Notes under the pieces: model-generated
Seen by the model: only the letters and a program-made list of their open reading frames with translations
Told to the model about the DNA's origin: nothing
Databases searched by the model: none
From: Chara braunii
Taxonomy: Eukaryota > Streptophyta > Charophyceae > Charales > Characeae
Reading direction: 5' to 3'
NCBI GenBank assembly: GCA_003427395.1
Contig: BFEA01000559.1
Location: forward strand, 162,113 to 191,843
DNA: 29,731 nt
Shown: positions 1 to 7,846 of the stretch, piece by piece
How the letters are laid out: each line of letters starts with the position of its first letter
Position numbering within the stretch: the stretch's first letter is position 1
Made by a program: the position numbers and the translations under genes

Positions 1-57
1 ACCGTGGTTATCGGGTAGCTAAGGAATGAAAATTCTGAAGTGAGAGTTTCGGATAAT

Positions 58-419
58 CTGAAAATCTTGAATGGTCCTGAAGTGGTGAAAGGTCCGAAGA
101 CCTTGAAAACCACCTGTTTAGGCAGGCTGAATCCTGAAGTGCTGAAGGGTGTCCTGAAGTAGTCAAGTGAGAGTTTTGGGCAGTCTGAAAATCCTGAATG
201 GTTCTGAAGTGGTGAAAGGTTTGAAGACCATGAAAACCACCCTTCATCACTTGAGGATGCAGCCTGCCCAAACAGGTGGTTTTCAGGGTCTTCGGAGCTT
301 TCACCACTTCAGGACCATTCAGGATTTTCATACCTGAATGGTTCTGAAGTGGTGAAAGGTTCGAAGACCCTGAAAACCACTTGTTTAGGCAGGCTGCATC
401 CTAAAGTGGTGAAGGGTGT
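58..419. repeat. ~90-bp repeat in direct and inverted copies
   Basis: Four related units are visible. Unit 1 (about 58-152) and unit 4 (about 332-419) are direct. Unit 2 (184-240) is a direct but truncated copy. Unit 3 (238-330) is the reverse complement of the others. Shared words are CTGAAGTGGTGAAAGG and CTGAAAACCAC on the + strand. Units 3 and 4 together form a ~180-base imperfect palindrome. The open frame across the inverted unit has no recognisable product. Confidence 0.85.
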
Positions 420-600
420 CTGAAGTGGTGATGAAAAATACGACTGTTGTTAACCTTATCTCGTGTCAGTGCAACAGTGCGTACTTCATTCGTAAACTCA
501 GCTTTGATAAACTTGAGTCAGTGCGACTTTGCACCCAATCTGCAGACATTGCAGAAGTCTGCGTGCTCATGAAACACTCAATCTGTGTACATCGCTTCTG

Positions 601-1790
601 ATGATTCTGAGCCAGCGCGCTGGTGCGTACTCAAGCTGTGAACCTTGTTGTTGATTTTGAGAGCCAACAAGTCGATTGAGTGCGCGCCCAGTTTTTGCTG
701 AGTGCGCGCCGAGTCTCAGTTAGGCTGTTCGAGTGCTCGCCCAGTCTCAGTTAGGCTGCATGAGTGCGCGCCCAGTCTCAAATTGGCTGTTAGAGTGCGA
801 GCACATGCGCACCCAAGCTTGGCATTGCTGTTAGAGTGCGCGCCCAGGCTTGGCATTGCTGTGAGAAGTGCGCGCCTATGCGCGCCCGAGCTTGGTATGG
901 TTATTTGAGTGCGCGCCCATGCTCAATATTGCTTTTGAGTGCGCGCCCGTGCGCGCCCAAGCTTGATAAAGTCTTTTGAGTGCGCGCCCGTGCGCGCCTA
1001 AGCTTGAGAGTATTATCCAAGTAGGCGCCCATGCGCGCCTAAGCTCGGCATTGCTGTTAGAGTGTGCGCCCATGCGCGCCCAAGCTAGGCATTGTTGTTA
1101 GAATGCGTGCCCATGCGTTTCAGTGTGCGCCCGTGCGCGCCTGGGTTCAGCAGTGCCATTTGAATATCTGCTCACATGCGCCCATGATTAGTATTGATAT
1201 TTGAGTGCGCGCCCAAGCTTGACGTTGATATTTGAGTGCGCGCCCATGCGCGCCCAGGCTTGATATTGATATTAGAGTGCGCGCCCATGCGCGCCCAAGC
1301 TTGGAATTGATATTTGAGTGTGCGCCCATGCGCGCCCAAGCTTGACGTTGATATTTGAGTGCGCGCCCAAGCTTGGAATTGATATTTGAATGCGCGCCCA
1401 AGCTTAGCATTGTCTTTTAAGAGTGCGCCCATGCGCGCTTAAGCTTGGAACTGTGATTTGAGTGCGCGCCCAAGCGCGCCCAAGCTTAGCATTGTCTTTT
1501 AAGAGTGCGCCCATGCGCGCTTAAGCTTGGAATTATGATTTGAGTGGCCGCCCAAGCTTAGCATTGTCTTTTAAGAGTGCGCCCATGCGCGCCTAATCTT
1601 GGAATTGTGATTTAAGTGCGCGCCCATGCGCCCCCAAGCTTAGCATTGTCTTTTAAGAGTGCGCTATAATTTGAGTGCGCTGTAATTTGAGTGCGCGCCC
1701 ATGCGCGCCCAAGCTTAGTATTGTCTTTTGAGTGAGCGCCCATGCACGCCTACGCTTGGTATTGTCACATGAGTGCGTCCGAGCTAGGGT
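601..1790. repeat. 31/41-bp G+C-rich minisatellite
   Basis: A tandem array built on a core of the form GAGTGCGCGCCCAAGCTTGG followed by an A+T-richer tail such as ATTGATATTT. Units come in two lengths. A 31-bp form carries one copy of the decamer TGCGCGCCCA and a 41-bp form carries two, which creates GCGCGCCCATGCGCGC. Most units contain AAGCTT. The early part (to about 1180) is more degenerate than the middle. Long minus-strand frames rich in Gly-Ala-His and Trp-Ala-Arg are translations of this array and not genes. Confidence 0.93.
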
Positions 1791-2139
1791 AGGCTATGTG
1801 AGTGAGTACTATGATGACTCTAGGACGCATGTCCAGCGAGTGTGATTAGTCTTGAGGACGTGACTGAATGCCTCTGATGGTATGACTAGCCCCAAACCCC
1901 CGCTGATTTGATTTCTTGCTGATCAGTCTTTGCATGGATGATATTCATATCAGACCCTGTGCGGATGGTACTTTCCCTGCACACATGATATCAGTGCAGT
2001 CCAGTTTGCATGCGTAGTATTTTGCAACTGGCCTCTGCATAGATAATATCTTAATGATCAGTCCTCCACAGTGACGATACTGCCAGTTCAGTCCACTCGC
2101 TGCAGAGATGTTCGTATGATGTTGCTATGCTGAGTTGAT
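1791..2139. other. noncoding, faint degenerate repeats
   Basis: No credible coding frame. A word resembling GATCAGTCC recurs loosely about every 60-75 bases, followed by GCA-GATGATA-like words, so this may be a very old tandem array leading into the 46-bp array. I cannot define unit boundaries. Confidence 0.35.
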
Positions 2140-2463
2140 GATCAGCCGGGCTCATTCAGGCGGGCCCCTATATCGAGTTGTCGCTGATCAGCTGGGCCCT
2201 CTCAGGCGGGCCCCTATATCGAGTTGTTGTTGATCAGCCGGGCCTATTCAGGCAGGCCCCTATATCGAGTTATTGCTGATCAATCGGGCCCATTCAGGCG
2301 GGCCCCTATATCGAGTTGTTGTTGTTCAGCCATGCCCATTCATGCGGGCCCCTATATCGAGTTGTTGTTGTTCAGCCGGACCCATTCAGCCGGGCCCCTA
2401 TATAGAGTTGATTGTTGTTCAGTTGGGCCCATTCAGGCGGGCCCCTATATCGGGTTGATTGCC
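2140..2463. repeat. 46-bp minisatellite, seven copies
   Basis: Seven head-to-tail units start GATCAGCCGGGCCCATTCAG, continue GCGGGCCCCTATATCGAG and end in a GTT-rich tail. Most are exactly 46 bp and the last two are a base or so longer. Later units change GATCAG to GTTCAG, so the array has a gradient of variants. Because 46 is not a multiple of three, frames running through it shift from unit to unit and are not coding. Confidence 0.93.
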
Positions 2464-2686
2464 ACCAGTTTGGCTAGAGGGTCTATTGAGGTGCTGTCCT
2501 CTTTGATCCTATCGAGTTGGGTTATTTTCGTGAGTTGTTAATATCCCTTTCATCTCCAGGACATCATTGCTTGGCATAGCAGCTTGCCAGGGGCATTCTA
2601 CATTATTCTACAGATTGGTCAAGCTGGCTTGTGAACATGAGACAACCCCTACATGGGGTAAGCTGGTTGAGAAGTTCTGCTATTGA

Positions 2687-3714
2687 CACATTGGGCATCA
2701 AAGTTTCGTTATTCGGGCCGATGGGTCTCCCACATTGAGGTACACATTGGTGATCACTTATCACGTGAGAGATGTTGGGCTGGGAGTGAGGGGAACCACC
2801 TATGACCGGATTGCTAACTATATCTTCAGTAGAGAGAGTTACTGGAGGGAACACTAGTTACATGTAATGTTTTCCCAGATCCCTTTTGCACCAGGTGGTG
2901 CCCTCTATGACTTTGACGGTTGTAATCCTAAACCGCGGAGCAGAGGTGGCAGCAAGGAAAAGAGGCGTCAAGATAGGAGGATCAGGAGCGAGGTGGCCAG
3001 ATCCGGGATACCTATTACCACCTGTCTACATAGGTCAGAGACGGACGAGTCAGACCAAGAGCCTTGTTGCGTGAGCGATGTTGACCTGGGGGACTATTTT
3101 GACTGGGATACTCACAGGGTCTGAGCACGCTTGAGTTTGGAGCAGGCCCAAAGCATCTTATGATATTGGTCGCCGGAGTGAGACGCAGGCGGAAGGCTTC
3201 CCTACGACGGGTTGCTTATCTCTTGGTACGATATTTGCTTGAGGGTGATTGATTCGGACATTACATGTCAGGAGGACCCATGTAAGAGGAGGTAGTCGGT
3301 CCTTCAAGGGGGAAGGGACCAGTCCCATATCTTGGGGATGGCTACAACCATTTGGTGGGAGCAGACTTTGTCATACAGACTTTTCGGAAGCCTCTCTATG
3401 GAGACCATTTTCTGGAGGTTTTGTATGACTACATCTACGGCAAGGGACGGATCGAGATCTTGATCGGTGCCACTGACGATATTTCCCTCGCTGAGGAGCT
3501 GTACCTTCGGAGTGTTGCGGACAAGGAGATGGCTAGATGTATGGCATTTATCAGCAAGATCGATTATACGGCATCCTTTGACATCAGCTATGTGGTCCCT
3601 GAGTCGATGGCCACTCAGGTTCTCAATGATGAGGAGGACCAGCGTGTACCAGATACGGAGTCCCAGACAGTCGAGCCCACTCATGAGGGGGTACCACTTG
3701 TCATTATCGATTGA
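2687..3714 (+). pseudogene. decayed gene of unknown function
   Basis: Two stretches read like real protein. The first is frame 2 from 2687 to 3124, interrupted by one TAG at 2855-2857. The second is frame 1 from about 3124 to 3714, interrupted by TGA at 3250 and TAA at 3283. The first contains a Tyr-rich segment (YDRIANYIFSRESYW), then a basic Arg/Lys stretch and an acidic end. The last open part (3286-3714) includes FVIQTFRKPLYGDHF, a hydrophobic YDYIYGKGRIEILIGA and an acidic tail. The composition is balanced and unlike the surrounding repeats, which argues for former coding. One frameshift near 3124 would connect the halves into roughly 340 codons. I do not recognise a family. It lies between a minisatellite and the ORF array at 4509, and could belong to the same mobile element, perhaps as a structural protein. 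No function is claimed. Confidence 0.45.
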
Positions 3715-4508
3715 GGCTCATATCTTCTAGTCACTGAGATGTACTATGACATTATTATGATTTACCAGTGACTGCAGCCCCTTTTATGGCTGCTTCCCGC
3801 ATTCTCTGTGTACTACTCTTCAGTCTCGTGTTTCTGGTCATGCTCTTGCAGAGTCTGGTTTCTGGTCTTTTCATCCTCTCAGTATCATTTGACTCATGAT
3901 GCATGTCCTGTAATGCATGAGATAACAAGTTATTTATCACTCCACATCAGGTTACACTCAAGGCTACTTGAAGGACTCCTGGATAATAGGGACTCCAATG
4001 ACCTTGAGTCTAACCTTTATACGGGGTCAGGTGCAGGCGATAAAACCGAACGCCTCACTCTAAGCCGTGTCGTTGCTAGCAGGAGGGATAATCCTGACTA
4101 CCCGACTGTGTGACAAAGGCTGCTTGTGAATTCATTTCTAATTTTTCCAAAACTTTCCAAAATCTTGCGTAACAGCCTGCTAGTCCACCAACCCATCGCA
4201 CTTGGCCCAGGGAGGGACATCGAACTAAGCCCTGGAACGGTGGGGGCGCGACAAAAATGACATTGTTGCTGGGGACTCAAAAATTTGAAGTTCCTGGGAG
4301 CGGACCTCGGTCATAATATTCAGTGACTAGGCAGCAGTCTAATATTTCGTACAAGGTCTGGCTCAAGTCAGAAAGACTTTCGGCTAGAGGAGCCCCGAAA
4401 GGAGGGGCTCTTGCATAAGTCTATCTGAAGTGACTCGGACCTGCAAGCAAGGGTTTGTAATTTATTTTATGGACCCCTCACTTGACAAGTCTATAAGTCA
4501 GAAACCAG
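3715..4508. other. noncoding spacer before the ORF array
   Basis: About 800 bases with no coherent reading frame. Two items stand out: a stretch around 4240-4280 resembling a plant LTR-retrotransposon primer-binding neighbourhood (TTGTTGCTGGGGACTC at 4264-4279), and the hairpin at 4388-4412. Nothing else is recognised. Confidence 0.5.
4388..4412. other. G+C-rich hairpin upstream of array
   Basis: AGGAGCCCC (4388-4396) pairs with GGGGCTCTT (4404-4412), with one G-T wobble and a 7-base loop GAAAGGA. It lies about 100 bases before the first array ORF. There is no T-tract after it, so I do not call it a terminator. Confidence 0.5.
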
Positions 4509-4907
4509 ATGATGACTGAAGAGTATAATGTCCTAGAATCCCTAACTCGTGTCACATGTGGTGGTGCCTTCCCTTATATATTTGTCAAATGCATTACTTG
4601 TGTAAAAAATACAACGACTGTGCATGTGTTTGTCTTTAGATTCCTTGACACTGATAATTATGATATTCGACCTTACATCCTAGAAGAGACTGATCAGGAC
4701 CCTAGTTTTTTTACAAACTGGGATGTCATAGTGGAATGTGTCAAAGCCGAGAGGGATCAGTTGAGACAGCAAGGGATAGAAGCGAATTGGAGCTTACTGC
4801 CTAGGATTTATGAGAAGATTCCTACCCCGCCAGTACCTAAAGGATTCTTTGATGGTAGGAACTGGCAGCTAATCATCAATGCAGCGCTGAGAAGGCAGAG
4901 TTGGTAG
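4509..4907 (+). CDS. array unit A: small protein, unknown family
   Basis: Predicted 132 residues from ATG to TAG with no internal stop. The domain shared with the neighbouring ORFs runs almost end to end. In order it has a GGAFPY motif near residue 18, a beta-like segment ending FRFLDTDNYDIRPY (about 43-56), a charged helix-like region with WDVIVECVKAERDQL (about 70-84), a proline-rich TPPVP (about 106-110), then GFFDGRNW and the C-terminal LRRQSW. The first of two consecutive ATGs is chosen; either is possible. The next unit starts six bases after the stop. I know of no named family with these motifs. The conserved C-terminal Trp-containing motif in every unit suggests each ORF is a complete protein and not a random open frame. 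No signal peptide or membrane segment is evident. Confidence 0.6.
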   Translation: MMTEEYNVLESLTRVTCGGAFPYIFVKCITCVKNTTTVHVFVFRFLDTDNYDIRPYILEETDQDPSFFTNWDVIVECVKAERDQLRQQGIEANWSLLPRIYEKIPTPPVPKGFFDGRNWQLIINAALRRQSW

Positions 4908-4913
4908 GCAGCC

Positions 4914-5294
4914 CATGTCGGCAGTAACTAGAACGATAGAGACACTGACCAGGATCACGGTTGGAGGTGCCTTCCCATACGTGATTGAGAGGTGTGTGAC
5001 TTCTGAGCACGACTTAGTGATTTTGTACGTCCTTGTAGTCTGATTCCTTGTGTAAGGCCGTATGTATCTGCTGGAACAAAAAGAGGGATTGACTATGAGG
5101 AGTGTTGGGTAGTTGTTGCTGAGTATATCCTAGATGAAAGATTGTTATTGAAACAACAAGGAAGGAAAGTGACGTGAAGAGTCCTACCTAGAGAGTTTGA
5201 GAGATTCACAAGTCCTCCTGTGCCTGCTAGTTTCTGCGACGGGAAGGACTGGGGACCAATCCTCAACGTGGTGTTAAGGGATCGAGTGTGGTGA
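4914..5294 (+). pseudogene. array unit B: broken paralogue
   Basis: Starts ATG at 4914 and reads well through GGAFPYVIERC into the beta segment. It then meets TGA at about 5040, where relatives have Arg before FLD (a CGA-to-TGA change would explain it). Roughly 20 bases of the TDEYDI coding segment are missing, shifting the frame. The sequence resumes in another frame at RPYV, has a second TGA where unit E has the Trp of VTW, then reads PPVP, DGKDWGPILN and the terminal VW before TGA at 5292-5294. It is plainly homologous to units A, E and F, with at least three lesions. Unit C begins three bases later. Confidence 0.7.
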
Positions 5295-5297
5295 GTT

Positions 5298-5633
5298 ATG
5301 TTGATCGTTGTCTACACTCCTAATGATGGAGAGAGCTTTCGCTTTGAGGTCTACTTAGACGAGCAACAAGCGACTGTCATCGGGGCTGTGAGAGGATGCT
5401 ATGCTAGGCTAGGTAGGCACGACGAGATTGACATGGTAAAGCACTACCTCGAGCTTATGAGAGCGGCTGCTTTTATAGCAATTACGGGTCAGACTAAGAT
5501 TAAGTATCTGCGGGATTGCAAGAGTTCGGATGGCAGAAGAGTGATGCTACATGCGAGAGATGAGACCATCCTATCTAGACAACGTCCTGCAGATAGTCTG
5601 GCTAGAGGCGCTAGAGGCAGCCCAAGGCAATGA
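5298..5633 (+). CDS. array unit C: divergent or truncated ORF
   Basis: Predicted 111 residues from the ATG three bases after unit B. The first ~80 residues look protein-like (FRFEVYLDEQQ, then helix-like EIDMVKHYLELMRAAAF). The last ~30, rich in Arg, Ala and Gly, do not. A neighbouring frame over 5545-5640 reads the more plausible MREMRPSYLDNVLQIVWLEA, so a frameshift near 5540 is likely and the annotated C-terminus may be spurious. It lacks GGAFPY and the DGRNW motif, so it is not a full member of the repeated domain; it may resemble the C-terminal extension of unit D, but weakly. Its stop overlaps the unit D start as ATGA (5630-5633). Confidence 0.4.
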   Translation: MLIVVYTPNDGESFRFEVYLDEQQATVIGAVRGCYARLGRHDEIDMVKHYLELMRAAAFIAITGQTKIKYLRDCKSSDGRRVMLHARDETILSRQRPADSLARGARGSPRQ

Positions 5634-6268
5634 TACTGGAATGTGAAAATTTTATGCCAATTGTGACTAAGACCTTTGGTAGGGGATGGATAGATAAAGT
5701 AACTGAGAGTGACAGTCCATTCGAGATATTGAGACACGACGTCTGTAAGGAAGGGCGTTTAGTATTTTATGTTCCAGTGGTCAAATTTCTCAAGACCGAC
5801 GAGATTGATGTGAGGGTTTATGCTCAGGAAGGAGTAAAAGAGGAAGAAGGTTATTTAGAGTGTCTGAGGAGAGTGTACATTCACCTTTCAAGGGTAAAGG
5901 AGTTACTTCGAAGCTTGCATGAGAAAGTGACTTGGGGGAAACAAGTCAGACAATTTGAACGACTCCCTAATTTTCTGACTACGGATAGCTTCGCTGACAG
6001 AAGAGATTGGGCGCCTCTTCTAGAAGCTATTGCCGTGGTTGGTAAGGCAAAAGAGAATGATCTAGTTATTCGGCCAAAGACGCTATTTCTTGAGACCTTT
6101 GTACGTAGGCTCGAAGTTCAAGACGAACTTCTCCTGAGTTTTCCCTCACTTGACAATGGAAAGAAGCTTGTTATGGCTGAGGAGTATATTAGTTTCCTAG
6201 GAAGAAGGTATATTTGGGAAAAGGCTGAAGGAACAGAATTATCAGATATTAATTCCTCGGTCATCTAG
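5630..6268 (+). CDS. array unit D: domain plus C-terminal extension
   Basis: Predicted 212 residues, ATG to TAG. Residues about 30-135 match the shared domain: PFEIL in place of GGAFPY, then FLKTDEIDVRVY, a helix-like LRRVYIHLSRVKELLRSL, VTWGKQ, and FADRRDWAPLLEAI equivalent to DGRNWEPILN. An extra ~75 residues follow, ending in EEYISFLGRRYIWEKAEG. The terminal TAG (6266-6268) is in the same frame as unit E, which has no ATG of its own before its conserved start. D and E may therefore have been one two-domain protein split by a nonsense mutation, or expressed by readthrough. The first is simpler. Function unknown. Confidence 0.55.
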   Translation: MILECENFMPIVTKTFGRGWIDKVTESDSPFEILRHDVCKEGRLVFYVPVVKFLKTDEIDVRVYAQEGVKEEEGYLECLRRVYIHLSRVKELLRSLHEKVTWGKQVRQFERLPNFLTTDSFADRRDWAPLLEAIAVVGKAKENDLVIRPKTLFLETFVRRLEVQDELLLSFPSLDNGKKLVMAEEYISFLGRRYIWEKAEGTELSDINSSVI

Positions 6269-6712
6269 CGCCTACTCGGAGATTTAGAGCCCTTCACAGT
6301 AGGAGGGGCGTTTCCTTATGAGATTGAGAGATACACTGTCTTAGCCGTACCTGGAGCAGAGGAAAAAGTGTATATGTTAGTAACTCGCTTCCTAGAGACT
6401 GATGAGTACGACGTGCGTATATACACTTCAGTGACTAGGAAGATCTGGCGGCAGAGTACAGGGTGTCACGAGTGGGCACTCAGTCACGTCTGCAAGTACA
6501 TGGACGAACTCAAGAAGGAAGGTAAGAAGGTTACCTGGAGTGTGGAGCCTACTGAGTATGAAAATTTCCCAAGTCCTCCTATTCCGAATAGCTTCGTCAA
6601 TGGTGAGGATTGAGAGCCGATCCTTAATACTGTTTTAAGACATAGAAAGTGGAGCAGTGTCAACATTGACGATTCAGGATTGGAAGACTTGGTAGGCACA
6701 GGACAGGGTTAG
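6269..6712 (+). pseudogene. array unit E: paralogue with nonsense codon
   Basis: Continues in the frame of unit D after its TAG, starting RLLGDLEPFTVGGAFPYEIE. It keeps every landmark: TRFLETDEYDVRIY, a helix-like region, KKVTWSVEP, FPSPPIPNSF, then VNGED followed by TGA (6611-6613) exactly where A, B, D and F have the Trp of the (R/K)(N/D)W motif. After that stop the frame carries on with EPILNTVLRHRKW to TAG at 6710-6712. A TGG-to-TGA change is the obvious explanation. With no ATG in the conserved N-terminal part, translation would need D-E readthrough or the internal GTG/ATG around 6368-6374. I treat it as broken. Confidence 0.65.
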
Positions 6713-6760
6713 ACAGATCGAAGATAAAGAAGGATCATGGGGGTCACTAGGGACTAGACA

Positions 6761-7183
6761 ATGTCAGGTTACTGCCCAACAATTACGGCAGCTCTGGACG
6801 CCCTCGTTCCTTTTACCAGTGGAGGAGTTTTTTTCTACAAGGTAGAGCGCTGCATATCCCTTGAAGAAAAACATGCACATGGGAAAGCGTATATCCTTGA
6901 AGTGAAGTTCCTTGACACTGGTGAATACGATATCCGACCCTATGTTCCCTCATTGAGAGAGAGAGGGACGGATCGCGAGGCCTTTCGGAGCTGGGTGAGT
7001 AATATAATTGATCGAGAAAATAGGGAATTAGAGAGAAAAGGGATAAGAGTAGTTAGTGACTTAACACCGATTGTGTTTGATAGGTTTCCCGAGCCCCATC
7101 TGCCAGAAAGTTTTACTGACAGCAGGAACTGGGAACCAATTTTAAACACAATCCTAAGAGAGAAAAGATTCAGGAAGAAGTAG
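6761..7183 (+). CDS. array unit F: small protein, unknown family
   Basis: Predicted 140 residues, ATG to TAG, uninterrupted. It shows the full domain: FTSGGVFFYKVERC (about 18-31), LEVKFLDTGEYDIRPYV (about 46-62), a long charged region with RENRELERKGIRV (about 84-96), FPEPHLPESF (about 110-119), DSRNWEPILNTILRE (about 121-135) and a basic tail. It is the cleanest member together with unit A. It starts 48 bases after the E frame ends, the largest gap in the array. The shared order of motifs across A, B, D, E and F shows duplication from one ancestor, but the sequences are too divergent by eye to be recent copies. Role unknown. Confidence 0.6.
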   Translation: MSGYCPTITAALDALVPFTSGGVFFYKVERCISLEEKHAHGKAYILEVKFLDTGEYDIRPYVPSLRERGTDREAFRSWVSNIIDRENRELERKGIRVVSDLTPIVFDRFPEPHLPESFTDSRNWEPILNTILREKRFRKK

Positions 7184-7208
7184 GAGTACAATCAATAAAC
7201 TAAACAGG

Positions 7209-7846
7209 ATGATCAAAGGACCGAATGCACAGCGAAGCCGTGCTAGTTCCTCTGCTGGGGATGGAGAAGTGACCACTACCGTGGTTCTTCGAGAGATGTT
7301 GAATCGAATAGAGGCCAAGAAGACTGGGATGGACACTATGAATGTCCGTTGTCGGGACCGGTGGGTCCCGAATGAATTCCCGTCACTCGAGAACTTGGAT
7401 TTGGCCGATTTTTGCACATCAGAGAAAATCGGGAGCAGTGACGAGACGCGGAAAAGACGGGCCGTCTGGGGAGAGCGGCCTATCGGGTAGAAAACGATGA
7501 GGGAAGATGGCAAAAACAGGAGAGACGGCTACGAATACGCAAATGTAGAAGATGCAGCTTGTGGAGCAGTCGACGGAACCAAATATCAGGAGTCCACGAA
7601 GAACAAAGTATCAGAAGACGTTGGCGAAATAGCCGGCAATTGGACGACGAGGACGCCAGACGGACCAAGGGAAAACAGGAACGTCACCCGGGGCAAAGCC
7701 GGAAAAGCCGGGAGGAACTAAGATTAGCGGAAAAGCAGGAAAAAGTCGGGGCGTCGATGGAGAATCACTTACAAAATGAAAAGGAGCGGGGGTGTCGTGA
7801 GAAATTCGGAAAGGACCTGGGATGCCCCAGAGGAGTCATAAATTGA
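7209..7846 (+). pseudogene. charged reading frame, unknown, interrupted
   Basis: From ATG 7209, frame 0 is open to TAG at 7488-7490, then continues in the same frame to TAA near 7719. Frame 2 takes over with an equally charged segment (REELRLAEKQEKVGASMENH) to about 7846. The first 94 codons look most like protein, with VLREMLNRIEAKK and FPSLENLDLADF; the remainder is Lys/Arg/Glu-rich and could simply reflect purine-rich DNA. Position after the ORF array and composition would suit a retroelement structural protein, but there is no zinc knuckle and no match I recognise. Confidence 0.3.

Noticed and set aside
876-1432. Minus-strand frames rich in GAHSN and WARM words, resembling a repeat protein
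   Set aside because: Direct translations of the 31/41-bp minisatellite. The period is not a multiple of three, so no repeated protein unit holds one frame throughout.
4388-4412. Hairpin as a bacterial-type terminator
   Set aside because: No T-tract follows it and the setting is eukaryotic.
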